Assembly (NCBI GenBank): GCA_947359465.1
Contig: OX375879.1
Location: forward strand, 122,854,486 to 122,918,485
Origin: Metellina segmentata
Lineage: Eukaryota > Arthropoda > Arachnida > Araneae > Tetragnathidae
DNA length: 64,000 bases
Direction of reading: 5' to 3'
A model generated the notes under the pieces. The model was not told the origin of the DNA, made no database searches, and saw only the letters and a program-made list of their open reading frames with translations. Made by a program: the position numbers and the translations under genes. This document shows, in pieces, positions 1-10,960 of this stretch (position 1 is its first letter; every line of letters begins with the position of its first letter).

Positions 1-73
1 ATATACCAAATACCTGTAGTAAAAAAATGGATTTTTAAAGTCAATATTAAAAATAATAGTGTGTATGTACAAT

Positions 74-300
74 TTAATGTTGGGCAAGAGCAACAGAACG
101 AGCCGTTGGTGAAGGTTCGGGATCAGCCCCGAAACGAAAGATCCGAAGATAACACCATGGAGTTGTGAACCACGGTCAGAGGGCAATCATAACCCGAGCT
201 GGCACCCCACTCTCCAAACTTCCAAGACACGACTACACGAAGGAATTCTAGGTCACGACAGATTGAACGTGCATCAGCCTTCACTCACACCACGGACTTT
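74..300 (-). mobile_element. SINE family 1, body only (head lost)
   Basis: Read on the minus strand, the copy has the family body: ACCGTGGTTCACAACTCC, ATCTTTCGTTTCGGGGCTGA and a CTCGTTCTGTTGCTCTTGCCC end. The tRNA-like head is missing at the right end. Diverged. Confidence 0.7.
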
Positions 301-2270
301 ATTTAGAAAGAGTTTCTCGTCCGATTGTAATTTCGCGACTCTACCTAACGAGCTACAGAGGTCCCCATATCGAATCGAAACTTGATAACTGACTAATTTA
401 AATAAGAGAATGATGCGTTACATTGAACCTCTTTGCTGGACACACGATAAAGTTCCCAAGGATGGTTACATTTCGTTTAATCAATTTCAACAAAAGGTTT
501 CTCGTTAATTCAGTCTTACAAAACACGTTAAATTATATACTCTTTTGCCCATCTCACTGATTTTATCTGACATAAAATAAAGATGCGATTCACAACAAAG
601 TAAATTCAGTTCTAACTGAATCATTGTGACGTATTTTTAGCTGACCTAGATTGTGAACCATTGCTCTAACGGCGAAACTAAAATTTTCTAAATAATTCTT
701 CGAAATTGCTCTCAGCTGGTTCGATCATGCCCTATCGATTTTTGCTATTTTAAGTGACGTTTCCAATCTCCAAGTACAAGTTATTCGCACTGTGTCGGTG
801 TCAATCGCAGTTGACATTTCTCTGTATCGCGTGATTGGTAGAGAGACCCAGCGAGTTGCTGCAGCGGGCCAACGGCCGCAGAGAACTCTCGGGAATTTCA
901 ACGTACAGGATGACGTCTATTTCAAGTCAGTTCGCTTGATTCGTTTTCAATGAGAGGCTTATTCTGTCAATCTAAATGGAGGCGGAGACTTATTCTGGCG
1001 TCATCATAGAAGGTGTAGAAGGAAAGAGCGCGCAATGGTAAACTTTTTATGTGCCCATAATCATTGAATTAAAAGTCGTAAGATAAGATACCAAATTGAC
1101 TACAAAATTCAATGTTTCACAGAGCAGTCACGTGACTACTAGTCGCAATGCTCAGTCTATTTATATTTCACGTCATTAGACGTCACTTGGCATGTTTTTT
1201 TTTAAAATTCGATTTCAACATTTGACTAATAAAAATTCTAAGAAATAAATTCTTCATTGATATGTTTGAGAGCTCATTTACATCGCCAATTAGACTAAGC
1301 GCCAAATATCACCAAAATGGCGACACGACACTTAATGTAGCCCCGATATGTATCACTCAAGAGCATTAGAGTAGCGGAAGTAAAATATTCGCATTTCTTC
1401 AACTGTATTTCTAAATACTGAATATACAATTACAAAAAGTTTGCCATTTGATTTTGGTTTAGGAATATTAATTGGTAATGCATAGGGTGAAAAATCAACT
1501 CCCTTTATTGTGAACCGTTCTTAACTTTCCGATTTGACAGTCGATAGATATGTATTTTTTCTATGCAGTAATTTTGTTAAAATGATGCACTCCATTGTTC
1601 AGGTCGTTCAATTCTATCACCGATTTGGCACCAATTACGGTAACCCCTTTTCTGTCTAGTCTTAAACGTACATTTGTAGCAACCCTTGCGATCGGCGACA
1701 CATTTTTACTTGGCGACAAAACGTCCCCTACTATGCATCTTTACCAATTTTCTTTCCTTTATCAAATTCAACAACCACTACGAAACTGAAATTAAAAAAA
1801 TTGAAATCTCGTGTCGCTGGCTTCGCTAATATTCCGTTCCATGGACATGGCTGTCTTAGATAGGAAGCCAGACAAACATTTTCTAAAATTTAAAATTTCA
1901 ATCCAATATGCATGAATTATAAGACGCATTAAAATTTTATTCTTCGTAATTAGGTATCAGGAGCAGTCTCGTGTTAGTAGAGTGGATTATCGTTTTGTTC
2001 AGTTGTACAATATAATGCTGTATCTATAAATATTCTCTTTATTCTTCCAATCTTTTCGCCAGACAATCGGTGCATTGTTTCACCAGAACAATACTCAAAG
2101 ACATCTTCATTGTTGATACTTTTAAAACGCTTTCGCGGCTCCTTTAGCTTTGTTTAGTTTCAAGAGCACGAGCCTCAATCTACATCATGCACTTTCAAGC
2201 AAATATAATACTCTTCAAAGTTTCACTTCGATGTCTCGATGCTAACTTTAAATATTTCTGATGGTAGGTT
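300..2270. other. No gene seen; AT-rich DNA with old repeat scraps
   Basis: Only scraps are recognisable: a TCACGTGACTACTAGTCGCA motif near 1127-1147 that recurs elsewhere, and a CACCAAAATGGCGACAC segment near 1310 that recurs near 16.4 and 18.7 kb. No ORF in this stretch has a recognisable domain. Confidence 0.6.
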
Positions 2271-2271
2271 A

Positions 2272-2273
<2 letters not shown>

Positions 2274-2317
<44 letters not shown>
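2274..2317. repeat. (TA)n microsatellite
   Basis: Uninterrupted TA dinucleotide run of about 44 bp. Confidence 0.97.
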
Positions 2318-2319
<2 letters not shown>

Positions 2320-2588
2320 TTCATTTAGTCTCTAACTTATCTGATAATCCTTATAATCCAGAATAAATGAAAAATTGTGTAAAGAAAATAATAATTTTAA
2401 ATTTGGAAGACTGTTTTTGCTTTTTCATGTGCTTTTAATTAAGGCAAGATTATCATTATTTTGCGACTTTTTGTCAAGACTCAAACTTCAGTCGAAGGAC
2501 TACGTTTAATCAAAAAAACGACTTGTTGATTTATGTGTCCATATATTTTTGTTGTTTTTATACAAATGACAAAATTTGTAAATATTTC

Positions 2589-2700
2589 GGTCATTTGAAA
2601 TAATTTTTGGGTCATTTGAAATAATTTTTGGGTCATTTGAAATCCTTTTTGGGTCATTTGAAATCATTTTTGGGTCACTTTAAATCATTTGTGGGTCATT
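2589..2700 (+). repeat. 22-bp minisatellite, about 5 copies
   Basis: The unit GGTCATTTGAAATAATTTTT plus two bases repeats in tandem and becomes more diverged rightwards, with CACTTTAAATCATTTGT in the last full unit. No coding potential. Confidence 0.9.
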
Positions 2701-3294
2701 ACTTTACATATTTTGGGCAGTTCTTAAGTGAAAGAAAAATTTTAAATCTAGTTTAATAATTTTTAAAATTCTATGAACACATTACTTTTTAGTTTTGATT
2801 TAGTGAAATAACTGTAACTTCTATATCATGCATTTTTACGAGTGTAAGTTTTACTCTAAGATGAATTTATTTACGTCGTCAAACAGTTGGTTGTTTGGAT
2901 TTGAACTGCGTTATCTTTGACTTAGCTGTGCCAAGCACAAAAGAAGCGACAGGTAATAGACATGCATAAACAAGTTTACTCAAATGGAGGAGAGGGATGC
3001 ACTCAATTGGGGAGTTCTAACTATGAGAAAATAAGTCTCCCAGACAGTTGCTTCACAAAAAATGTCGTTTAGTAGATGGATTTTTCATTTTGGTTCATGA
3101 GTTGGGAGGATACACTACTACTAATTAGCTAGTCAGGAAAAGTCTCATGTCAAAATATCAGTCTTGCCTTGACTGGATATAAATAAGTCCCCCCGGTTTC
3201 TAATGCGAACACGAATACGAACATTTAGAAAAAATTCGACACTTATTAATAAACTACGAAGAAACTAAGACTACAAACACCTCTTCAACAAACT
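2701..3294. other. No gene or recognised repeat
   Basis: AT-rich sequence without long ORFs, tandem repeats or SINE body. Nothing supported here. Confidence 0.6.
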
Positions 3295-3302
3295 CTACTT
3301 TC

Positions 3303-3604
3303 GGTACAGCTTCAGTTTACGTTTATAGATGTGGCAACGGCCTTGGCGCGTTTTTGGCGCGCTTCTAGAAGCAAGCAATAGCAGTTTAAGGCAACCCTAT
3401 TGCGGTTATAAAAGCAACTTCGACAAACGGAAAGCTTAAACTTTATTTTTGAATATTCTAGAAAGTTCTTTCGAAATCCGTTGTACTGTCGTTTGATTTC
3501 ATTGGTTCATTTGAAATAATTCTTTCCTTGTCGACTTCAGAGATGCGTCAAAAAATAGCACCAAGGCCGTTGCCACCGCTATAAATACAGACTGAAGCTG
3601 TACC
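3303..3604. mobile_element. 302-bp MITE with long terminal inverted repeats and 8-bp TSD
   Basis: The ends GGTACAGCTTCAGT and its complement are inverted, and the similarity runs inward for about 55-60 bp through TGGCAACGGCCTTGG. The flanks are perfect duplications of CTACTTTC (3295-3302 and 3605-3612). The interior has no ORF. An 8-bp duplication fits the hAT, P or Merlin superfamilies; the terminal GG leaves the class open. This is a non-autonomous DNA transposon. Confidence 0.9.
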
Positions 3605-3825
3605 CTACTTTCCCTTCTTAAAACTATGAACATCACATTTGATATCATGATGACAGTTCAGCATTATTGAATGTATTTGTAGTTTTTCAACATGCATAAT
3701 TAAAAAGCATTCAATGATATAACAGATTGAGCATGCATTAAGAAACCAAGATACAACGACGTAAAGAAGTTGAACTGGCAGCCAATAGCAAGCGCTCACA
3801 AACAGGAACCCTCTAAGTGGTTTTT

Positions 3826-3996
3826 ACGAGATAACTCGTCCATCAAGATCAGACCAATTTTATTAATGACGAGATATCTCGTCATCAAGACACTGCCAAT
3901 ATTTTTATGATAAAATAAAGATGGTGGTCAGTTTTTTTTTAATGACTCGATGTTCATCAAGGTAGGATCAGATTTGCTAATGACAAGGTACCTCGT
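3826..3996 (+). repeat. Palindromic GACGAGATATCTCGTC repeat array
   Basis: Three units of roughly 60 bp, each led by a self-complementary box (ACGAGATAACTCGT, GACGAGATATCTCGTC, GACAAGGTACCTCGT) followed by an ATCAAGAT..GACCAATTTT..AAT spacer. The same unit recurs at 5.8, 39.6-40.1 and 46.2 kb. Confidence 0.8.
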
Positions 3997-4285
3997 GTAG
4001 GCAACCACCACGGGGATAAATTGATATACAATACGGAGAATCAAATTTCCCTTTCTTCCCTTACGCGTCTTCAAGCCCTAGTGTCTGGCCGTCGATTCTA
4101 TCATTCTTAGACCACATCCTTACAAGGTGCAGCTCTGGTGAAAATACGGTCTATCGTCATTGAATTCATTTCTGAATGTGTGTGGAAGGCTGTCTCGCAT
4201 AAGGACTGCCATACTCAGAAGTAAAAAAAAAACCAAGCTTGGCCATCACCAAAGATGATTTAAACCTCTCCAACTTCTTTAATGA

Positions 4286-4593
4286 TAATTTAAATTAAGG
4301 TCGTATAGAGCAACTCAAAGGGCTATTGACGACGGTCCGGGATGAATCCCCAACGGGAAAGATCCGAGGACAACACCGCGTAACCACGGTCAGATGATGA
4401 AATAACACCTGAGCTGGCACCCCACTTTCCAAACTTCCACACCAACCCAACGTGAGGACTTTCGGCCACGACAGATTGAAGGTGCACTAGCCTCCTCTAC
4501 ACCAATCGCTTACAAATAACCATGCACTGACCCGAACCAGGAACCTTAGGATCTAAAGACTGACACCTTAACGACCAGACGATTTGGTCGGCC
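4286..4593 (-). mobile_element. SINE family 1, head A, near full length
   Basis: On the minus strand it starts GGCCGACCAAAT, continues through a decayed A-box region and TCCTGGTTCGGGTCAGTGCA where the B box lies, then the GGAGGCTAGTGCACCTTCAA body, and ends near CGACCTTAATTTAAATTA. Confidence 0.85.
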
Positions 4594-4644
4594 CAACTTT
4601 GGAATCGAACAATAAACTCGGTACCAGAATCTGCATTAAAGCAT

Positions 4645-4782
4645 AGAGGTGAAGTATAAGTTGTCTGAGTATTGGAGTTTAGAAAACGACCAGCAGATCG
4701 AATAGTTGTCACTAGAGGTGAAATGTAAGTTGTTTGAGCATTAGTATTGAAAGGAGTTTCAAAATGTATGATCAACAGATAG
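4645..4782. repeat. 69-bp tandem duplication
   Basis: AGAGGTGAAGTATAAGTTGT at 4645 is repeated as AGAGGTGAAATGTAAGTTGT at 4714, with a matching TTGAGT/AGCATTAG spacer and GACCAGCAGAT / GATCAACAGAT segments. Two diverged copies. Confidence 0.75.
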
Positions 4783-4929
4783 ACTAGCTGTCACGTGACT
4801 GCTCTGAGAAAAATTGACTCGTTTCGGTGGTCGATTTGGGGTCTAATCTCTTATGGCATGTTATATGTGCGAATGCGTCTTTCTATAGAGTAGCGACAAA
4901 AATGGCGAAGTCTCAAAATTGCACAATGT

Positions 4930-5100
4930 CGCTTGGATCAATGAGATGATGAATCAAGGGATGGTCGTGTTCTATCGTCCCGTGGACCCATCGAATGATG
5001 AATGTTAGTTTCCATTCGCCAGAAAAAAGTAGTCGAATGATCCCGTGACTACTAGTTTGGGTCACTTGATCATGTGCACTTAAAATGGTTACCATTTTAC
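4930..5100 (+). repeat. Dispersed repeat with TGACTACTAGT core
   Basis: GATGATGAATCAAGGGATGG, a TCGTCCCGTGGACC segment, GTGACTACTAGTTTGGGTCA and AAAATGGTTACCATT occur in the same order near 7600-7760 and in part at 9830-9905. Unclassified, no ORF. Confidence 0.6.
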
Positions 5101-5119
5101 ATTTCCTTTATGCGCTAAA

Positions 5120-5780
5120 GACGCCAATTGGGGACCCGCTTTCTTTCCATCCCAACCAATCACCTTAATTAAATGGACTCGTTCAAAACTGCGCGATCCA
5201 ACTGGCTTCTCGAGGGAGCCGGACTATCGATGCGAAACGATTATTCATTAAACAAGCCGTTTGAAATTATCGAAACGTTCGCTGGAATCAAAAGCATCCA
5301 GTTCTGACGAAACAATAAGCGCCAAGTTCACTACCTTCCCCCCAACCGGAGAATAGTTGTGCATTGTTATTAGGGAGTCGTCCGGATGCAGGAATTGCCC
5401 GAGAAATCCCCGCATTCCTGCCGATGATTCGAGATCAAATCCTGATCCCTGGGAATCCGGGAGAACGGGATTACCTGATTGATTTATGAGGCCGGATGGG
5501 AAGAGGACGGTAATTGTGTGATTCTAGCAGTTCATCAATCATTGCGTTCGCAGGCACCTGAATACGGACCGCCGCCAGATTGCGATAATCTCCCTCGCAG
5601 TGGCTCAAGAAAACGGAACAATCGCTTGCGCCACTTAGCTGCAGCGGATCCACGCATTCGCCGTGTGTTGGGAACTGCGCCTCAATTAGAAGTCGTCTTT
5701 TTTAGCAGAGGTTCTTCAACACCGTGTCGCGGATCTCAAAATAGTCGTAATCCAGGAGAAGCGGTGAAGCTTGACTGCCT
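5120..5780. other. Unique GC-richer island, candidate regulatory element
   Basis: No repeat family is recognisable and base composition is clearly GC-richer than the flanks. Frames are open for about 100 codons on both strands, as expected from GC content, with no domain. It contains several TTAATTAA/ATTA-type sites near its left edge. Regulatory role is inference only. Confidence 0.3.
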
Positions 5781-5832
5781 TTTGATAACTTCCTACTTCT
5801 AGGGGAGGTTGAGGCCCTCCGATTAGTTGTCC

Positions 5833-5935
5833 CGACGAGGTATCTCGTCAGTAGTAAAATTAGCCACATCTGGATGGACAAGATATCTCCACATTAACAG
5901 AAAACGGACCAGATCTTGGTCTCGTCGTTATTAGA
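5833..5935 (+). repeat. Palindromic GACGAGGTATCTCGTC repeat, short array
   Basis: Begins GACGAGGTATCTCGTCAGTA, then a decayed GGACAAGATATCTCCAC unit and a GACCAGATCTTGGTCTCGTC unit. Same family as the array at 3826. Confidence 0.7.
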
Positions 5936-5944
5936 AAATCGGAG

Positions 5945-6122
5945 ACCACGATAGAAAAAGTTGGAAGAGCAACGGATTAGCAACCGGAAGGTTACAAGTT
6001 CGAAATTTGGTTCTGCCAAAGAACATTGTGTTCACGGGTAGGGGTGGGGGGGGGATGATGGTGCATGTTAAATCTGTAGGGGGCACATAGGTACTCGCGT
6101 TGGGGTGGGGTGGAAGTTTGGA
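5945..6122 (+). mobile_element. SINE family 1, head B, truncated
   Basis: GTTGGAAGAGCAACGGATTAGCAACCGGAAGGTTACAAGTTCGAAAT matches the B-type tRNA-like head. The body breaks off after GGTGGAAGTTTGGA. A G-rich expansion (TAGGGGTGGGGGGGG) interrupts it. Confidence 0.7.
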
Positions 6123-6174
6123 CATGTTACATCGCTTAACTAGGCGATACGATACCCAATCGGCCAACCAAGTC

Positions 6175-6290
6175 AATTTTTCTCAGAATAGTTATGTGAC
6201 TGCTAGTCGACATGTTTTGGTCACACTTTTTGAAGCTCCAATCAATGGCAATGCTCGGTCTGATTACATCTTGCGTCTGCGACTGAGCCC
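6175..6290 (+). repeat. Dispersed repeat with TATGTGACTGCTAGTCGACA
   Basis: The stretch runs through GACATGTTTTGGTCACAC, TTTTGAAGCTCCAATCAATG and CAATGCTCGGTCTGATTA. A close relative lies at 35940-36040 and a fragment near 1127. Confidence 0.6.
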
Positions 6291-6329
6291 CGGTCAAACC
6301 CAAAGCCACGCGACGGAATAGGGTCTTCG

Positions 6330-6720
6330 AATTAAGTCGAAGGAAACTTCTTTCGGTTTAGCGGAAAGCAATCTCGAAGCGTCTGCCGAGGGACGCGCAT
6401 TCCGCGAAATGCAAACAGAGCCCGATCAGTGCACGTCAGCCGATTCCTTCCACGAATCCTCCTCCTCCCTTTGCAGCATTGAGGCGGCCGAAATGGACGT
6501 ATTTCACACGCGACTGTCTCGAAGACATCCCCATCGAAACGTATATCCACAAACCTTCTTTCCTTCGTCGACTAAACTCGCGTTGCCAGGGCAGAGGGTC
6601 AGCGGGATAATTTCACGCACCAGTGGTCCGCGGAGCTGCTGCCACTGGCCGCCAATCAATAGCGCGAGATCCCCACAACCCCACAGAAAAGTGCATCGTA
6701 GAACGAGGAATCCGTGATTT
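6330..6720. other. Unique GC-richer island
   Basis: Non-repetitive, with frames open for 70-100 codons but no domain and no splice-site pair. Possible intronic regulatory DNA. Confidence 0.25.
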
Positions 6721-6833
6721 GGGTACGGACTGCAGAGGATGATTTTTCCGTGAATCCGTATTTCTGTACACGATGGGGGAAGACCGTGAACTGTTGAAGG
6801 AAAACTATGCCATTTTGAACTCTTATTAGTTGA

Positions 6834-6950
6834 AAGAGGTAGTTAATTAAAGTCGCACTGAAGCAACACGTAAGGCTATGAGTGACGGTTCCGGACCCAT
6901 CCTTAAGGGAATTATCCAAGGAGAACGTCTCGACATTTTGAACCACGTGC
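6834..6950 (-). mobile_element. SINE family 1, 3' fragment
   Basis: Minus-strand body end: AACCGTCACTCATAGCCTTA, then GTTGCTTCAGTGCGACTTTA and ATTAACTACC at the tail. Head and most of the body are absent. Confidence 0.65.
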
Positions 6951-7007
6951 ATCAATCAAATATCTGATGATCAATCAATGAAATCATCAGATGATGAATC
7001 AGTCTAG

Positions 7008-7582
7008 TACACTACCCTACAATAATGGACCAGACGCCAGAGGAATCGCGTAAAATCCGACTACTTGTTCGGGGATGTTTTTCGTGGTACAGCCTGGGAC
7101 GTTTGCATATTGTTCCTTGTCAACTGAACGCCGACGCCTACATGAACATTTTGAACAATCAAGTTCTTCCTACGCTCTGGCAATTTTATGGAACGAATGT
7201 TACTTTCAGGATGACAACGCTCCATGTCATGTTGCAGCCTCTGTCAAGTAGTACAGTGGTATCGAGTTATGGATGTAAAACGATTTAACTGGCCTGCTCA
7301 GAGTCCTAACCTAAACTCCACATAACGTTTATGGGACGCGTTAGAGCGATGCTTGCGGACCAGGGAACCACGTCCGAAATGTACAACTGGATTGATGACA
7401 TTCTTGCAACAGGAATGGACGCAAAAACACATAGCTGTGTATCAAAACTTTGTTGAAAGTGTGCCCAAAAGAGTTGTTAGTGTAATTTCAGAACGTGGGG
7501 AAACATTCCTCTATTAAAGCATGTATTTTTTCCTTTATACCATCCCATCTTGCTGTAAGGTCCATTATTGTAGTGTAGTGGA
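7008..7582 (+). pseudogene. Tc1/mariner element, internally deleted transposase remnant
   Basis: Terminal inverted repeats (TACACTACCCTACAATAATG at 7008; its partner read from 7582 is TCCACTACACTACAATAATG) bound a 575-bp element. Inside, in frame with 7025, the protein reads VRGCFSWYSLGRLHIVPCQL, then NNQVLPTLWQFYG, the central DDE-type part of a Tc1-like transposase. A frameshift near 7210 shifts to QDDNAPCHVAASVKQ, which carries the second catalytic Asp. Stops interrupt the following part, and the C-terminus ends NFVESVPKRVVSVISERG. The DNA-binding N-terminus and the first catalytic Asp are missing. The element is inactive. Confidence 0.85.
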
Positions 7583-7599
7583 CGATCCATCAGTGAAAA

Positions 7600-7760
7600 A
7601 ATAAGATGATGAACTAATGTATGGGCGTCTTCTACCGCCATGTGGTCCAATCAGATGACGAGTGTTGTATGTCCCCTTGTAGACGAAGTATTCTACGGGT
7701 CACGATATTACTAGTTTTAGTCATATAAATCTGAACTCATAAAATGGTCACCGTTGCTCC
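7600..7760 (+). repeat. Dispersed repeat, second copy of the 4930 family
   Basis: AAGATGATGAACTAATGTATGG, CGTCTTCTACCGCCATGTGG, a GGGTCACGATATTACTAGTT segment and AAAATGGTCACCGTTGCTCC align in order with 4930-5100. The Tc1 element at 7008 appears to have landed in its left part. Confidence 0.55.
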
Positions 7761-7849
7761 CATTATTTTTATACTTCCTCTATATATCCATCCTGAAAGG
7801 GAAAAACTCGACGATAACACCTCGTTTGGAACCACTACCCGATGATGAA

Positions 7850-7945
7850 GTCCTCACCTTAGAACCCCACTCTCGGATCCTGGTTCGTCGTAATAACCGG
7901 TTGTGTTGCTCCAGTGCGACGTTAATTCAGTATATCTACCAAACA
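7850..7945 (+). mobile_element. SINE family 1, 3' fragment
   Basis: Ends with the family tail CCGGTTGTGTTGCTCCAGTG then CGACGTTAATTCA and a TATCTACC end. Upstream body is scrambled (ACCCCACTCTCGGATCCTGG). Confidence 0.6.
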
Positions 7946-8420
7946 TTCATACGATACCAACGTGGGAACATTGTAAGATTATCTAAATTACAATTTTGCT
8001 TAATGGAATATTAGAGCACATGGGACTTATCAATTTAATTTGTACAATTTAACAAACCTTTTGACCACTTACTATATAATAATTTCCGAATGGAATCATG
8101 TCACGGGAGGATCCATGTAGTCAATCCGTCACGCGAATAGACCGACGAAACCGGCAGAAATGGAAAAGGTCAAATCGAGTCAGGGAATCTGAACAGAAAG
8201 ACAGCTCAAACAAGGTGATGAAAAAGCCGTGGGAAACACTTTGGGGATTGTCGCGGATTGTAGGTCCAGCAGGACACGATTTCATCGACCTAGTGCTATC
8301 GATTTTCAATACCAGGGCAGCCTGTTCTAGTTTCCAGCAACGAAGTGGGAAAGCCATGTGCCACAAAGCGGCCTCTGCCGTTTGGGACACCACACATTAC
8401 TATTTAAGGTAGGTAGGAAA

Positions 8421-8690
8421 TAATTTTACTTAACAACGTACTGCAGAAGGCTATTGGCGACGGTACGGGATCAATCCCAGAAGGGAACGATCAGAGAACA
8501 ACGTGTAATTTCTAACGACGATCGGATGACGAGGCATCCCATTTCCCAAACTTCCACACCACGCTTACGTGAAGACATTTGAGACCACGACGGATCTAAC
8601 GTGTACCATCCTTGTTTGTACGCGACGGTGTTTGGCTTGATGTTAACTCGAAATCTGCGGTTGCTGATCCGATGCTCTTTCGACCGCCTC
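8421..8690 (-). mobile_element. SINE family 1, head B, near full length
   Basis: Minus strand: decayed head around GATCAGCAACCGCAGATTTC, then GTACACGTTAGATCCGTCGT, GTGGAAGTTTGGGAAATGGG and a CAATAGCCTTCTGCAGTACG tail. Diverged. Confidence 0.7.
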
Positions 8691-8864
8691 CTGTTCGAGG
8701 AGGATATGGGTATACGACTAGGTATGTGGCACAGAGCAAATACGTGGAGATGGACAAAACCCTAAACCTACGGGGGTTTATTTTACAGAGGAATGGATCC
8801 TGCTGAATGGGTCATTAATTAAAATCGCACAGCAGACGCTGTCTTACTACGTGTATCATTGAGA

Positions 8865-9605
8865 GAAAAATCCATACGTATACACTAGAATGTTTGTTTT
8901 TTAAATTTTGACTAAAAATCCAGTTTTTTTACCATAAGTAATTAATGTATTCTTAAAATCATTTCAGGAAGAAAAAAAAGATTGTGGAAATTACTAATTA
9001 TCTAGTTAATATATAATTAGCTAATTAGCATGATTTTTTAAACGTGATTTCTCAAATTATAATTTATTCAGAAAGACTAATCCGGTTGGAAATTATTCCT
9101 AAACATCTTTTGAACCTCCATCAAGTTGCAGGAAGAAATAGTTCTATTACAATTTTTAATCAAGGAAGCGTAGAAAAATCAATATTTCTTCAAGAATTTC
9201 AACATTTAAAAACCAATTTAAAATACATTTCTTGACTAAATACTCTGATTAAGGCTCGAAAAACATCCACTGTTTCAATAGAGATCACACTGATGCAAAA
9301 ATAATTATTATAGGTGAATTCATTGTGGAGTTATTACGCGTTTCGAACAAAGAGCATCCTATAGCAAAAATACAGTTCTACAAAAATCGAGTTTAAAGTT
9401 TTAGGAAACATGTCTGGTCCCTCGTGACAGTACCTAACGAAAACCCTTGTAAATCGAAAACTATTACGAATGTTTGCAAGATCTTGGCATCGTTTGAAAG
9501 CTAACAAATTGGAAAATATTTTGAATTAAAAAACAAAAAATTTTGATATTCGGGTCGATTTTCGTGATTTCTAGTGTATACATACACTTTAAAATGTTTT
9601 TAGCT
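8865..9605 (+). mobile_element. ~750-bp TIR element, copy 1
   Basis: Begins CGTATACACTAGAATG, ends TTCTAGTGTATACATACACTTT, so the termini are inverted. The interior has the shared landmarks CATTTCAGG(A)AGAAAAAA, a TAATTATCTAGTTAATATAT stretch, TTGAACCTCCATCAAGTTGC, TGGTGACAG/CGTGACAGTACCTAACG and GCAAGATCTTGGCATCGTTT. No ORF of note. It aligns along its length with copies at 13.0-14.1 and 36.2-37.5 kb, so it is a non-autonomous dispersed element. Confidence 0.8.
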
Positions 9606-9664
9606 GTACCCTGCCAATTTGCAATCGTTTCGAAAAAAGTTTCCTTCTATTCGCAAACGGAGGT

Positions 9665-9825
9665 ATTCCAACCAAAGACCTTCACGTGTAAAGGGGGCTG
9701 GTTCACGTTAAATCTGTCGTGGCCTCCAATATCCTCACGTTGGAGTGGCGAGGCAGCTTGGAGAGTGGGCTTCCCGTTTAGGTGTTGACCTCGTCATCTG
9801 ACTGTTGTTCACAGTCACTAAATGA
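9665..9825 (+). mobile_element. SINE family 1, 5' body fragment
   Basis: CCAACCAAAGACCTTCACGT, then GGCTGGTTCACGTTAAATCT, GTCGTGGCC and GGAGAGTGGG are the post-head body of the B type. It stops after TCATCTGACTGTTGTTCA. Confidence 0.75.
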
Positions 9826-9829
9826 ATAT

Positions 9830-9905
9830 TTGATTTCATCCAGTAGATGAAGTAGTCAATGGGTCACGTGATCCAGTGACCATAAAAATATTACCATTGC
9901 TCTCT
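9830..9905 (+). repeat. Dispersed repeat fragment of the 4930 family
   Basis: CCAGTAGATGAAGTAGTCAA, GGGTCACGTGATCCAGTGAC and TATTACCATTGCTCTCTC match the right half of the 4930 and 7600 copies. Confidence 0.5.
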
Positions 9906-10014
9906 CTACATTTAGGCCACTTTTATGGATCCATCCTGAACGTAAACATTCGAGGACACGTGGTCGTTTTGAACCCCGGATGTGCTTCACTCCTGAGTTG
10001 GAAGTCTACTCTCT

Positions 10015-10110
10015 TCAGATCGTTTCCTTCGGGGTAGATCACGGATAATCACCGTAACCCGTTGTGTCTTGCTCTCATGCGAAGTTAATTGAACTAGTTG
10101 CCTATATAAG
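10015..10110 (+). mobile_element. SINE family 1, 3' fragment
   Basis: CAGATCGTTTCCTTCGGGGT, ATCACCGTAACCCGTTGTGT and GCGAAGTTAATTGAACTAGT correspond to the last 90 bp of the family. Confidence 0.6.
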
Positions 10111-10439
10111 CTCGATTGAGTCTAGAATATCGAAACTGGTTGAAAAATTGGCGAGTTAATCATGCCGCAAAACAGCTATTTCTAGCGGCTAATTTTATGG
10201 TGTCATTTTCTGTGCCACATATGTTAATGAAGTACTAGTCTCCATTGGCTGGGCTCGAGGATATTGTTAACACTGTTGTAGTTTTCAAGTGTTACCGCTG
10301 CAACTCTCAAGCAGCATTTTAAAAATGTTACATTTCGGTAGAGTAAGAGGACAAGATCAATCTATTTAAAGAGGATCGGTAATGCACTTTATGCAGGGAA
10401 GATCCGTTTTAGATGTCCATTAACCGTTTTATACTTCGC

Positions 10440-10960
10440 AATCCATTTCGGGGTCTATCACTTTGCGCTTCTCTCTCGTCCATCACTTCCCGCCTTTTCT
10501 AAATTATGATAAGACCCGCGTCTTCGGTCTTTGGATTAGCGACAGTGTCGCGGAGTCATTTGTTTTGGGGCAGAGCAATTTGCTGATGAGTAGATTTGGC
10601 ATCCTCTGACGAAGAACGCCCTCATCGCCTTCTTTACTACCCCCCCCCCCAACTTCGTCGTCTGCTCCATCCACGTGATCAATCATGCGCTTGGAATGCC
10701 GAGCAGCTCTTGTTCTACTTCGCCTCGCGACGTCATCATTACAAGGCATGACAACGGACATGCATCACGCGAGATCCCGCGCCGCGGCGAGAATCCGCGA
10801 GAGGATTTTCTTTTTACACCTTCAAAAGTTGACTGTTTTTTTGGATGTGGAATACTTTTTTTGTCGTTGTTGTTAGAGGCGCACAGTTGGAGAGGCCTCG
10901 TAATGCATGGAAATTTTATGCAGAATGTATCTTGCGCTTATGCCGGGTGAGGAAAAAATG
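10440..10960. other. Unique GC-richer island
   Basis: Contains a C10 run and GCGAGATCCCGCGCCGCGGC, among the most CpG-dense segments in the first half of the window. Frames stay open up to 91 codons on either strand without a domain. Candidate regulatory DNA, unproven. Confidence 0.3.

Noticed and set aside
8098..8412. 104-codon frame near 8.1 kb as a gene
   Set aside because: No domain recognised and the opposite strand is open for 90 codons. It runs up to a SINE tail without splice signals.
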